A stretch of 64,000 nucleotides of DNA from Amycolatopsis sp. 195334CR. GTDB taxonomy: Bacteria; Actinomycetota; Actinomycetes; Mycobacteriales; Pseudonocardiaceae. The position numbers and the translations under genes are program-made. Below the pieces are notes generated by a model that ran no database searches, had not been told where the DNA came from, and saw only the letters and a program-made list of their open reading frames with translations. The stretch covers positions 806,001 to 870,000 of the forward strand of contig NZ_JAFJMJ010000001.1 of the NCBI RefSeq assembly GCF_017309385.1. Direction: 5' to 3'. Below, piece after piece: positions 44,252-51,745 of this stretch. Position 1 is the stretch's first letter; each line of letters opens with the position of its first letter.

Positions 44252-44656
44252 CTACTTCGCCGCGACCTTCTTGCGGGCGGCGCGCTTGCGCGGGGCCTTG
44301 GCGGCCGCCGGCTTGCGCTGCGCCTCTTCGAAGGCCTCGGTGATCTCGGCCGAGATCCGGCCGCGCTCGGAGACCTGGTAGCCGTTCTCCCTGGCCCACT
44401 CGCGGACCTGGCGGGCCCGCTCGCGGTCGGCCCCGCTGGAGGAGGAAGCCGACTCGCCGGTGGCCAGCCGCACCTTGCGGCCGCCGGTGCGCCGACCGGC
44501 CGCGACGTAACGCGCGAGCTCGTCGCGGAGGTTGGCGGCGTTGTCGTCGGACAGGTCGATCTCGTAGGACACACCGTCCAAACCGAACGGCACGGTCTGG
44601 GTGGCGATCTCGCCGTCGATGTCGTCGATCATCTCGACCAGAACTTTCTGCGCCAT
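44252..44656 (-). CDS. lsr2: Lsr2 nucleoid-associated xenogeneic silencer
   Basis: Start at ATG 44656, giving AQKVLVEMIDDIDGEIATQT, the canonical Lsr2 N-terminus; a GTG nine bases upstream is less likely. Residues 1-60 are the dimerisation domain (VSYEIDLSDDNAANLRDELA). A variable linker with a basic patch follows. The C-terminal DNA-binding domain reads RERARQVREWARENGYQVSE, RGRISAEITEAFEEAQ, whose R-G-R AT-hook-like loop enters the minor groove of AT-rich DNA. An extra Lys/Ala tail follows. It would silence AT-rich foreign DNA such as parts of this window. It lies next to the integrase of the element; whether it belongs to the host or the element is open. Confidence 0.93.
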   Translation of the reverse strand: MAQKVLVEMIDDIDGEIATQTVPFGLDGVSYEIDLSDDNAANLRDELARYVAAGRRTGGRKVRLATGESASSSSGADRERARQVREWARENGYQVSERGRISAEITEAFEEAQRKPAAAKAPRKRAARKKVAAK

Positions 44657-44861
44657 GTCGTTCACTTTCTATACGTGGGTATCGCGTGTGTGGATCCCAC
44701 TATAATCACGATCCGCGATCTACAGTACGCGGACCCATAGTCTTGATGTCCTCGGGCGACACTTCACGTGCTCAGCAAATCGAAAGCATCCAGCTTGACA
44801 ACGGATGCTTATTGTTACCCTCGAGATCCAGCTAGCTCCTGATCGCGAGGCTGCTTCTGCC
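44657..44861. other. Interval between lsr2 and the integrase; likely contains the attachment site
   Basis: No gene and no tRNA recognised. It is AT-richer than its flanks (CACTATAATCACG). Tyrosine integrases usually lie beside their attachment site, so the element's end is expected here or within the integrase 3' end. The exact core cannot be named without the other junction. Confidence 0.4.
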
Positions 44862-46061
44862 CTATGCGGCCGCCGAGCGCCAGTGGGTATGCTCAAGTTC
44901 CGTGCTGCTGCCGGCCACGGCCTTCTCCCAGCGAGTCTGGAGGGCGTCGAGCAGTCGCTGTTCCACTGCGACGGCGACATGCGAGTACGTCTCCTGGACC
45001 TTGTCTTCTAGGACGTGGCCGAGTCGTAGCGCCTGGGCGATTTCGGGGACGCCGTCGTCGATCATCCACGTTTTGTGACTGTGGCGCAGGCCGTGGAAGG
45101 TGAGTCCGGGTTTGATCGCGACGAGTCGGACTTTCGGCTTTTTGACTTGGGCGTTGCCGTCGGCTGCGGGTCGCAGTGCGCGGCGGGCGAAGTTGCTACG
45201 CCGGTGCAGCTGGTTACTGGGTGTCACGAATACGTGGTCATGTTTCAGGGTGGCCAGGTGTTGCCGGAGCAAGATGACAAGGAAGGGGGGCAGGGTGATG
45301 GTGCGGGCGGATTCCTCAGTTTTGGGCGGGCCGAGATGAAGAGGTCCCTTGTTCGGCTCGTGCAGTGCGCCGTTGTCGGGGTCGATGACGATGAAGCCGG
45401 TGTTGTCGTCGAAGAGGTGCACGTTGTGGCGCTGCAGCCCTACGAGTTCTCCCCAGCGCGCTCCGGTCCAGGCCGCGACGAGGATGAGTAACGCGCCGGC
45501 TGGGCTGTAGTAGCGGGCGACCTGGTCTGCGATGGCCAGGACTTCGTGGGGTTCTGCCCAGATTTTGCGGGGTGTCCGTTTGTTTCGGCGTCGGCGACCG
45601 CGCCTCTTGGCCTGCAGGGGGTTCGCGGCGATGATCTTTTCGAGCGCGGCGTCGGTCAGCATGAGTGACAGGCATTTGATGATGCTGTCCACGGTCGTCT
45701 TGGCTAGCTTACCAGCTCGGAGTTTCTTTTCCCATTTACGTATCCCGAGATTGCTCATGTCACTGAAGGGCTCGCTCCCCCACTGTGGGAGGATGTGGCA
45801 CTTGAGGAAGCTTTGGTAGTTCTCTTCGGTTCGCTGGTCGACGTCGAGCGAGTCGATCCATTCGGGAGCGAACTCGGCGATGGTGACCTGCCCGGCGACC
45901 GGGTCGATCCAGCTCCCTCTGCGCTGATCGGTTCCCATGTCTGCGATGTAGGTTTTCGCCGCTTTCTCATCGGGGAATCCTGGAATGGAGCCGATGCTGT
46001 CGTCCTCTCGGCGGTACCTCACGCGCCAGGAGAGGTCACCAGTTTGTTCAGCCCAGGGCAT
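44862..46061 (-). CDS. Tyrosine recombinase / integrase
   Basis: 399 residues. N-terminal Arm-type start WAEQTGDLSWRVRYRREDDS, core-binding domain (FAPEWIDSLDVDQRTEENYQ, KWEKKLRAGKLAKTTVDSII), then the catalytic domain. That domain has Arg in AAWTGARWGELVGLQ (near 200), His-x-x-Arg in TFHGLRHSHKTWMIDDG (323-326), His in LRLGH (near 348) and the nucleophile Tyr in QETYSHVA (near 359). All catalytic residues are present, so the enzyme is likely active. It would catalyse site-specific integration and, with the upstream excisionase, excision of the element. Confidence 0.92.
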   Translation of the reverse strand: MPWAEQTGDLSWRVRYRREDDSIGSIPGFPDEKAAKTYIADMGTDQRRGSWIDPVAGQVTIAEFAPEWIDSLDVDQRTEENYQSFLKCHILPQWGSEPFSDMSNLGIRKWEKKLRAGKLAKTTVDSIIKCLSLMLTDAALEKIIAANPLQAKRRGRRRRNKRTPRKIWAEPHEVLAIADQVARYYSPAGALLILVAAWTGARWGELVGLQRHNVHLFDDNTGFIVIDPDNGALHEPNKGPLHLGPPKTEESARTITLPPFLVILLRQHLATLKHDHVFVTPSNQLHRRSNFARRALRPAADGNAQVKKPKVRLVAIKPGLTFHGLRHSHKTWMIDDGVPEIAQALRLGHVLEDKVQETYSHVAVAVEQRLLDALQTRWEKAVAGSSTELEHTHWRSAAA

Positions 46062-46175
46062 CGCTACCTCATTTGTCGTGGTGTGGGGGTACGTCGGCTA
46101 CTGGACAGCCATTGATGCTCAGTTGCTATGCGGAGGGCCAGCTTTTGTTGGAGGTTTTTGGATTGCCTCGGATCG

Positions 46176-46517
46176 TCATGGCCGTCTGCGGCGAGTTGCG
46201 GTCCGGTGGGCGGTGTGCCGCGTCGGTGGCGGCCGTCGTGTGACCGGTCGCATATTGGAGGAGACGATCGCGCGCAGGTCGTCCTCGGAGAATCGGAGGT
46301 GTTTCCCGAGGAGTGTGCACGGGATGGAGCGTGTGCCAGCTTTGCGTCGCAGCCACGCTTCCTTGACCGTCAGCCGCTGTGCGGCTTGCGCAGGTGTGAA
46401 GAGCAGCTGGTCGCCGCAGGATTCAGAGGCACAGCGCGCTTGGGCCCGGGCATTGTCTGTGGTTGGATCGGCCGGCGTCGAGAGTGGATGGCATGGCTGG
46501 GCCTGGTCGTCAGTCAT
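46176..46517 (-). CDS. Excisionase-like HTH DNA-binding protein
   Basis: ATG at 46517 overlaps the stop of the PP-loop gene (ATGA), so it is translationally coupled. After a ~40-residue disordered start comes a MerR/excisionase-like winged helix: QLLFTPAQAAQRLTVKEAWL, RRKAGTRSIPCTLLGKHLRF, SEDDLRAIVSSN. This is the usual form of the excisionase/HTH_17 protein found just before actinobacterial integrases. It bends att DNA to direct excision and may control the integrase gene 115 bases downstream. Confidence 0.82.
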   Translation of the reverse strand: MTDDQAQPCHPLSTPADPTTDNARAQARCASESCGDQLLFTPAQAAQRLTVKEAWLRRKAGTRSIPCTLLGKHLRFSEDDLRAIVSSNMRPVTRRPPPTRHTAHRTATRRRRP

Positions 46518-47560
46518 CGGAGATTCCTTGCCGGTCGGGGACGCTGTTTTCCTGGAGCGGATGGCTCGCCGGAGCGGCAGGAGAACGGGGAACATCCGTC
46601 GGGGTCGTCTTCGTCCGCGCCGGGCCGACCGCGGGTGGCCTCAAGGTCGACCTGGTCCAGCGGGAGTAGTGAGCGGTGGATGAAGAAGCGGCCGCGCAAC
46701 GGCTTGCCACCGGCGTTCGCGCGTGGGCTGCCGTGGCGGATCGCCTTATCGAACTCGATCAAGTCGGCCCACGCCTGCGGATCGGTGTCGCGGATGTAGC
46801 GCAGTCGAGAGTTTCCGGAGTAGGGGCAGCCGATACACGAACTTTTCACCACGTCGCCCAGTCCTCGCTCGCGCAGGTAGGTTAGGCAGTCCGAGCGCGA
46901 CATCCCGAGATCCAGCAATGGGAAGATGTTTCGGGTGTAGTTGACGTCGGAGTCTTTGGCGCGGTGGAATTCGTCGGTGGAGATGCCGATGGCCTGGTCG
47001 ACGAACACCCCACGTGGCACTCGCACCGGGTGCGGGTAGCCGAGGATCTCGCGGACCGCTTTCTTCAGGGGCCGGATTTTATAGTCGCCAGTGCATTGGC
47101 GGCGTGCCATTCCCCTTGAGCCGTCGGGGTTTTTGACGAAAAACGGCATGGTCACGAAGCGCGCGTTGGGGTTCAGGGTGTCGTGGCGGATGTTGCCGCC
47201 TGACACCGTCAGCACCGGGATCCCTGCTTGCGCGCCGAGCCGGCGGGCGGTGTCGAGTTGCGCGTAGACCTGCTTGGGTTCCCAGCCTGTGTCGGCGAAC
47301 AAGGCCGCGTCGAAACGCGGGATCCGTCCTTCGCAGGCGAGCAGGAGCACGGCCAGGCTTTGCACTCCGGCGCCCAGGCTCAGGTAGCGCCCGCGCGGCT
47401 GGCCCGGGTAGCGCTCGGGACGTGGTCGGCTGGCGCGTCGGCCAGCGGAGCGGGGTGGGCGAGTCGAGGGGTGGAGCCGGGAGGCGCTGCGCGTGAGGGC
47501 CGACGCACGGGGCGTCCGTGTCTGGCCGGGGCGTGCCGGGCCGGGTCGGGTGGTGGTCAT
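46514..47560 (-). CDS. PP-loop ATP-pyrophosphatase, PAPS-reductase-like
   Basis: ATG at 47560 follows TGGGAGC. After ~50 low-complexity residues comes GRYLSLGAGVQSLAVLLLAC, the PP-loop variant S-L-G-A-G-V-Q-S seen in phage and mobile-element PAPS-reductase-like proteins. ALFADTGWEPKQVYAQLDTA follows, then RRQCTGDYKIRPLKKAVREI and SSCIGCPYSGNSRLRYIRDT. Conserved cysteines (RRQCTGDYKI and SCIGC) may bind a metal or iron-sulfur cluster. N-type ATP pyrophosphatases activate substrates by adenylation, for example in nucleic-acid thiolation or in QueC. The role here could be base or backbone modification of DNA, in line with the other cargo. It overlaps the excisionase gene by four bases. Confidence 0.75.
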   Translation of the reverse strand: MTTTRPGPARPGQTRTPRASALTRSASRLHPSTRPPRSAGRRASRPRPERYPGQPRGRYLSLGAGVQSLAVLLLACEGRIPRFDAALFADTGWEPKQVYAQLDTARRLGAQAGIPVLTVSGGNIRHDTLNPNARFVTMPFFVKNPDGSRGMARRQCTGDYKIRPLKKAVREILGYPHPVRVPRGVFVDQAIGISTDEFHRAKDSDVNYTRNIFPLLDLGMSRSDCLTYLRERGLGDVVKSSCIGCPYSGNSRLRYIRDTDPQAWADLIEFDKAIRHGSPRANAGGKPLRGRFFIHRSLLPLDQVDLEATRGRPGADEDDPDGCSPFSCRSGEPSAPGKQRPRPARNLR

Positions 47561-47579
47561 GGTGTGCTCCCAGGAGTGG

Positions 47580-48248
47580 TCAAGCGGGGAGGTCGTGTGG
47601 CTGGGCGAGCAGGCGGTGCCGCAGGGCGCGGCGGGTGTCGGTGGTGGGGTTCTGTGCGGCCCAGAACAGGGCAGTGGTGATCAGGGCGCGGTGGGCTGGC
47701 TGGTCGGAGAGCACCCACTGCTCGGCCGGGCGGAGGCGGTTGTTCTCGTCGCGGGTGCGCAGTGCCTGGTAGCCGGTGTATTTGAGGTTGGTCAGGATTC
47801 TGGTGACGGCCGCGGCGTGCCAGGTGCCGCTGGTGCCCGGTGGCGGGTAGCGGTCGGGATTCTTGTTGAGCCGCTGGGTGATCTGGTCGATGTCGAGCCC
47901 GGTGACCGCGCGCCAGTAGAAGATGTGCTGCACGACCGGTGCGCTCAGTGGGTCGGGGGTGAGCCGGGTCCGGGGCCTGCCGCTGCCCGAGGGGATGCTG
48001 GCGACGTCCATGGTGCGGTAGCCGTAGGGCGGGCGGTGCACGTTCCAGCCTTGGCGGACCAGCGCGGCGGTGGCCTCGCTTGCGGTGCCTAGGACGGGAC
48101 GTTCCGCAGTGATGTCCACCTCGGCCGGAGTTCCTCGAAGTGGGCGCTCGGGCGGTGCGGGTATGTCGCGTGGGGCGCCGCGGCTGTGCCACGTGCGCAG
48201 CCAGCGTCGAAGCTGGTGCAGGACTCGGTTCGGCCGGGTTGTGGGCAT
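47580..48248 (-). CDS. Recombinase-domain protein lacking the serine resolvase catalytic domain
   Basis: ATG at 48248, 222 residues, 19 bases before the PP-loop gene. A basic linker (VLHQLRRWLRTWHSRG) is followed by a Recombinase (PF07508-type) DNA-binding region: NVHRPPYGYRTM, LTPDPLSAPVVQHIFYWRAV, LDIDQITQRLNKNPDRYPPP, WHAAAVTRILTNLKYTGYQA. In large serine recombinases this domain follows the catalytic resolvase domain, which is missing here. It may be a truncated recombinase or a stand-alone DNA-binding accessory protein; the pattern is common in actinobacterial elements. Confidence 0.72.
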   Translation of the reverse strand: MPTTRPNRVLHQLRRWLRTWHSRGAPRDIPAPPERPLRGTPAEVDITAERPVLGTASEATAALVRQGWNVHRPPYGYRTMDVASIPSGSGRPRTRLTPDPLSAPVVQHIFYWRAVTGLDIDQITQRLNKNPDRYPPPGTSGTWHAAAVTRILTNLKYTGYQALRTRDENNRLRPAEQWVLSDQPAHRALITTALFWAAQNPTTDTRRALRHRLLAQPHDLPA

Positions 48249-48340
48249 GGCGGTGCCTGCTTTCGGTGCGAGTGCGGTGGAAGGGGCGAGGCACCCTGGC
48301 TTCGGGGTGGCTGGTTGCCGAGGTGTCTCGCCGAGTGGGC

Positions 48341-48871
48341 TCAGCGAGTCGTCGGGCGCGTGGGTGCTGAGCGGGCGGGGCGTGTCCGGGTCGAGGACCG
48401 GGCGGCGGGCCGGGCCTTCGTTGCCGGACGCCGGGGCCGCCCCGTGCTGGTCGTGTGTTCGCGCCGAGCCTGGGTGGCGGTGCGACGCTGCCGGTGGTTC
48501 GGCGGGTCGGTCTGGCGGCAACCGAGCGGGGTGTGGGCGAGTGCGGCCAGGTCGTCGAGCAGTAGCGTCACGGCGTAGCGGGCTTGCGCCGGCATGACTC
48601 CGTTGCCCAGTGCCCGGAGTTGCGCGGTGCGGGGCAGGTCGAGGTGTGCGGCGGTGACCCAGCCCGGGGGCAGGCCCATCAGCCACTCGACGAAGGGCGG
48701 CGCGAGCACGGGGCGCCCGTGCCGCCCGGGCTGGGTGGGGTACGGCGCGGGGCGGCCGGTGATGAGTTCCCAGCGGTGTACGGCGGCGGCGTACTCGCCC
48801 CAGTCCACCGGACCGGGTTCAGCGCGTGCGGCGCGGCGGGCGCGAGGTGCGCGTGCGGTTGCCACGGTCAC
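48341..48871 (-). CDS. C-terminal part of the C5-cytosine methyltransferase (separate frame)
   Basis: GTG at 48871 has GGAGGTG nearby, but the homology (VDWGEYAAAVHRWELITGRP, LAPPFVEWLMGLPPGWVTAA, LPRTAQLRALGNGVMPAQAR) is the end of a C5 DNA methyltransferase: FVEWLMGLP plus motif X LGNGVMPAQA. The catalytic half is the separate frame at 49511-50119. Residues after YAVTLLLDDLAAL are low complexity. It could be expressed by re-initiation, but alone it has no catalytic site. Confidence 0.6.
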   Translation of the reverse strand: MTVATARAPRARRAARAEPGPVDWGEYAAAVHRWELITGRPAPYPTQPGRHGRPVLAPPFVEWLMGLPPGWVTAAHLDLPRTAQLRALGNGVMPAQARYAVTLLLDDLAALAHTPLGCRQTDPPNHRQRRTATQARREHTTSTGRPRRPATKARPAARSSTRTRPARSAPTRPTTR

Positions 48872-49773
48872 TCACCTCCGTCCGAACGCGGGCCTTCGGC
48901 TTCGGTGTGGGCGTGGTGACGGCGATGACGACCGAGGGCAGCATCAGATCGCCCTTCGAGCCGCGCTGCGCCGGGCACCCCTTGGTGCCGTCGGTCGCCC
49001 GTGGGGTCGGCAGGAGTCGTGGAGTGTCCATTGGAGACGTGCCTCCTTGTCGTGGGGCAGCGGAGATTCCGGTGGAGGAACCGTCGTGCGCGGTCGGTGT
49101 CGGCAGCAGCGCCCCACGCGCCCGGGGAGAGGCAGCTGCGAATCCCCGATTTCGGGATGTGCGTTGCCGCGCACCACGTTTCCGTCGCCGGTGACGGTGG
49201 CGTGCTCAGCGCGCGGGCGCGGTCGGGAAGAGACGGTCCGCCGTCGTGGGTGTCGTGGGTGCAGTTCTTCGCGTCCGCGGCCGTCGGTGTCGGCAACAGC
49301 CGTACCGAGTCGGTCAGCGTCACGCAGCCGGTCGGGATCGGGCGGCCCGGCTTGGTCACGGTCTGGATCGCCGCCGAGCGTGAGTCCGCCGCTGTCGGGG
49401 TCGGCAGTAGTTGCGGCGGCCTGATGACGGAGTCGACCGCGTCGTTGAGGTTGACTTGGTGTCCGCCCGCGCGCCGCCGTGCTGGATCGACGGGGCCGCG
49501 TGGTTCGCCGTCACGGGCCTGCGGGGTGGGCATCATCCGCATCCCATCCCGGGGTGGGGATGGCACACAGGAACACGCGTTCGCGGCGGTGGGCGGCGCC
49601 GATGTCGGCGGCACGTACGCAACGCCAGACCGCGTCATACCCCGCTTCGGCCAGCCCGCCGAGTACGCGGTCGAGGCCGCCGCCCCGCCATCGGAGGGCG
49701 GCGACATTCTCCACGATGACGAGGCGCGGTCGTAGTACGCGAATGGCGTCCAGGATGTTGGTCCACAGTCCAC
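48868..49773 (-). pseudogene. Middle part of the C5-cytosine methyltransferase, frameshifted
   Basis: From about 49560 to 49180 this frame reads QLLPTPTAADSRSAAIQTV, SVRLLPTPTAADAKN and THDGGPSLPDRARAL, the repeated LLPTPTAxD insertions typical of actinobacterial C5 methyltransferases (variable region between motifs VIII and IX). From about 49130 to 48880 the homology continues in yet another frame (ALLPTPTAHDGSS, PRLLPTPRATDGTKGCPA, GSKGDLMLPSVV). Three changes of frame, each equal to one extra base, therefore separate motif VIII from motif X. Confidence 0.55.
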
Positions 49774-50119
49774 TGCGAGCGCCTTTCTCGATACCCGCGC
49801 GCCGACCGGCGGCGGAAATGTCCTGACAGGGAAAGCCCGCCGTGAGCACCTCGACCGGTGCGACCGTGGCGAAGTCGACCGCGCGCAGATCGCCCAGGTT
49901 CGGCACGCCGGGCAGGCGCGCGGCGAGAACGCGCGCGGCGTGCGGGTCGACTTCGCTGTACCAGGCGATCCGGCCGCCGAGCACGGCCGCGACGCCGAGG
50001 TCGAGGCCGCCCGCCCCGGTACGCAGCGACCCGATCACCGGTCCCTCGGTCGCGACGAACCGCAGATCGTCGCGTGTCCCCGCGCCAGGTGCCCGGACGG
50101 CAGAGTCAGCTGCGTTCAT
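49511..50119 (-). CDS. C5-cytosine DNA methyltransferase, N-terminal catalytic part
   Basis: ATG at 50119 overlaps the stop of the DpdA-like gene (ATGA). Motif I is SLRTGAGGLDLGVAAVLGGR (residues 31-50), followed by WYSEVDPHAARVLAARLPGV (II). The catalytic loop FPCQDISAAGRRAG (IV, Cys98), LVIVENVAAL (VI) and HRRERVFLCAIP (VIII) are all intact. The frame then ends after 202 residues; motifs IX-X follow in other frames to 48341. It should transfer a methyl group from SAM to cytosine C5 but, lacking motif X in the same chain, may be inactive unless the halves are joined by frameshifting or the sequence contains errors. Confidence 0.72.
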   Translation of the reverse strand: MNAADSAVRAPGAGTRDDLRFVATEGPVIGSLRTGAGGLDLGVAAVLGGRIAWYSEVDPHAARVLAARLPGVPNLGDLRAVDFATVAPVEVLTAGFPCQDISAAGRRAGIEKGARSGLWTNILDAIRVLRPRLVIVENVAALRWRGGGLDRVLGGLAEAGYDAVWRCVRAADIGAAHRRERVFLCAIPTPGWDADDAHPAGP

Positions 50120-51012
50120 CGCCGCACCACCTTGCGCTGCGCAGGACGGTTCCGGTGCGCGGGCACGCGCGTGTCCGTGCGGTGCGGCGAGGGTCGCGAC
50201 CCGCCCGGCTGGGACCGGCCCGGACCGGGTGAGCAGCGTCGTGGCGTGTCCGGCCGGGTGTGGTCGTGGCGTGGCGCGCTGTTCAGGGTTCGCTGGAGTC
50301 GGTGGTGCCAGGCCAGGGCGTAGGTCAGGCAGTTGGCCTCAGTTCGATGGCTCGGCGTGCAGCCGGGCTGGTACCGGCCACTGAAGCTCCACGCGGCGGA
50401 GTCGCTGGACTGGATCACCTCGCCGTAGCGGGCCAGCCCGATGGTCTTGACGCCGAAGCAGTGCAGCCGCAGGCCCCGTGCGTGCAGGGATCGCACAATG
50501 CGCTCGACCTGGCCGCTGTGCTGGCGCCGGCACACCGAGCCGACACCGACCAGCGGGAGTGCGGCCAGGTCGACTCCGTGGCGTTCGTAGGAGTCCGCGC
50601 AGCGCAGATAGTCCGCGACCTGGTCGCCTTGGACGATCGGGATGATCGGCAGCTCCGGTGCCAGTTCGCGCAACTGGAGGTAGTTGCGCACGGTGCGCTG
50701 CAGGTGGGTGCGCAGGCTCAGCCCGGTGCGGGCCCGCACGTGGGCCTCGACCATCCAGTCCTGCGGCGCGGCCCACGCCAACCTGCCGATCTCGGCGGCG
50801 TAGCGGCCTACCGCGGTGGCGTAGGTGCGGGCATCGGTGCGCCAGCGGCCGTGCAGTGACAGCTCGGTGAAGCCTCCGGAGTCCAAGGCCCATTCCCCCG
50901 ACGCGCGTGGCAGGGTGCGGCGCCCGGCCAGGCGCCGGTGCGAGACCAGCAGCGGCACACCGAGGTCACGGGCGAGCCAGGCGGGCTGGTGGGTGCCCAG
51001 GTAGAACTTCAC
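50116..51012 (-). CDS. DpdA-family DNA 7-deazaguanine transglycosylase-like protein
   Basis: GTG at 51012 overlaps the VUT transporter stop (GTGA). The 298-residue protein reads KFYLGTHQPAWLARDLGVPL, SGEWALDSGGFTELSLHGRW (Asp44 in DSGGF corresponds to the catalytic Asp region of tRNA-guanine transglycosylases), WAAPQDWMVEAHV, LPIIPIVQGDQVADYLR, PLVGVGSVCRRQ and GLRLHCFGVKTIGLARYGEV. A Cys/His segment follows (GCTPSHRTEANCLTYALAWH). These features identify the short actinobacterial DpdA-like family. DpdA of known dpd clusters swaps guanine in DNA for preQ0. Here the neighbouring transporter and methyltransferases suggest DNA base modification; tRNA as substrate cannot be excluded. The last ~55 residues are low complexity. 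Confidence 0.8.
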   Translation of the reverse strand: MKFYLGTHQPAWLARDLGVPLLVSHRRLAGRRTLPRASGEWALDSGGFTELSLHGRWRTDARTYATAVGRYAAEIGRLAWAAPQDWMVEAHVRARTGLSLRTHLQRTVRNYLQLRELAPELPIIPIVQGDQVADYLRCADSYERHGVDLAALPLVGVGSVCRRQHSGQVERIVRSLHARGLRLHCFGVKTIGLARYGEVIQSSDSAAWSFSGRYQPGCTPSHRTEANCLTYALAWHHRLQRTLNSAPRHDHTRPDTPRRCSPGPGRSQPGGSRPSPHRTDTRVPAHRNRPAQRKVVRR

Positions 51013-51590
51013 GACGGCACCTCCCGCCGCCGTGACCACACCGCCACTACCGCGAGTACCAGCGCGGTGGTCAGGGCTTTGCCCGTGAGCTGTCCCGGCA
51101 GCAGCGCTAGGGACCCGAAGGCCCAGGGCACGAACACGAGGGTGTCCGCGACCGCTCCGGCGAGGTTCGATCCCGCGAGCGCGGCCAGCGTCCCGTGCGG
51201 GCGCCACCGGCGATACAGCCACGAGTCAGCGAGCTCGGCGAGGAGGAACGCCGCAGCGCTCGCTATCGCGATGCGCGGTGCAGCCACCGCCGCCGAGAGC
51301 ACGGTCCCGGCGGCGATCGCCGTGAGCACACCGCACGCGCCGAACGCCTCGTGCAGGGCATCGCGGAGGGTGAAGACCAGCCCGGCCAGGCAGGCGCCCG
51401 CGGGGATGGCCAGTCCGCCGAGCGTGAGCACGTGGTGCGTGCTGGCCCAGTTCGTCCCGGCCACCACCGCCAGGTAGCCCCCGGCCGCGCCCCATCCTGC
51501 CGCGAGAGCGGCCCCGCTGGCGCACGACCGGCCTCGCGGGCGCCCCGCCTGGGCAGGCACCGGGCCCGCTGCTTGGGATGACGCGGTCAC
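51009..51590 (-). CDS. VUT-family membrane transporter (YhhQ-like, queuosine precursor uptake)
   Basis: GTG at 51590 overlaps the small Cys-pair gene (GTGA), and the stop overlaps the DpdA start. Six hydrophobic helices: AAGWGAAGGYLAVVAGTNWA, GGLAIPAGACLAGLVFTLRD, AFGACGVLTAIAAGTVLSAA, AIASAAAFLLAELADSWLYR, SNLAGAVADTLVFVPWAFGS, GKALTTALVLAVVAVWSRRR. The segment LVFTLRDALHEAFG, the ELADSWLY helix and the A-DT-VFV helix match the DUF165/VUT family. YhhQ of that family imports the queuosine precursors preQ0/preQ1. Coupling to a DpdA-like enzyme strongly suggests that it supplies the 7-deazaguanine substrate. Confidence 0.8.
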   Translation of the reverse strand: MTASSQAAGPVPAQAGRPRGRSCASGAALAAGWGAAGGYLAVVAGTNWASTHHVLTLGGLAIPAGACLAGLVFTLRDALHEAFGACGVLTAIAAGTVLSAAVAAPRIAIASAAAFLLAELADSWLYRRWRPHGTLAALAGSNLAGAVADTLVFVPWAFGSLALLPGQLTGKALTTALVLAVVAVWSRRREVPS

Positions 51591-51745
51591 GGCCGCTCAC
51601 CGCCCGGCCACTCCGGCGCTGGCGGCTGCGGAGCCGCCGGCTCAGGCGCTGGGCAGCGGTGCAGCGCAGCAGCACGGCGGGCTGCTGCGGGCCACCGGAA
51701 GCGGGCTGTCCAGCCGCAGTCGCGGCACCGCGTGCGGGCGCTCAT
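51587..51745 (-). CDS. Tiny protein with a CRDC motif (52 aa)
   Basis: ATG at 51745 overlaps the stop of the methyltransferase gene (ATGA) and its stop overlaps the transporter start (GTGA). The product reads SARTRCRDCGWTARFRWPAA, then ALHRCPAPEP; the C-x-x-C plus a later Cys suggests half a zinc ribbon. The double overlap is strong evidence that it is translated. No function is known; a small nucleic-acid or protein adaptor is possible. Confidence 0.6.
   Translation of the reverse strand: MSARTRCRDCGWTARFRWPAAARRAAALHRCPAPEPAAPQPPAPEWPGGERP

Noticed and set aside
44657..44861. tRNA gene as integration target
   Set aside because: I looked for cloverleaf arms and a T-loop next to the integrase and found none; the att site remains undefined.
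48868..48874. GTGA overlap between the middle methyltransferase frame and the C-terminal frame as proof of two real genes
   Set aside because: Homology near 48880-49130 is in a different frame from the one ending there, so the overlap is coincidental.
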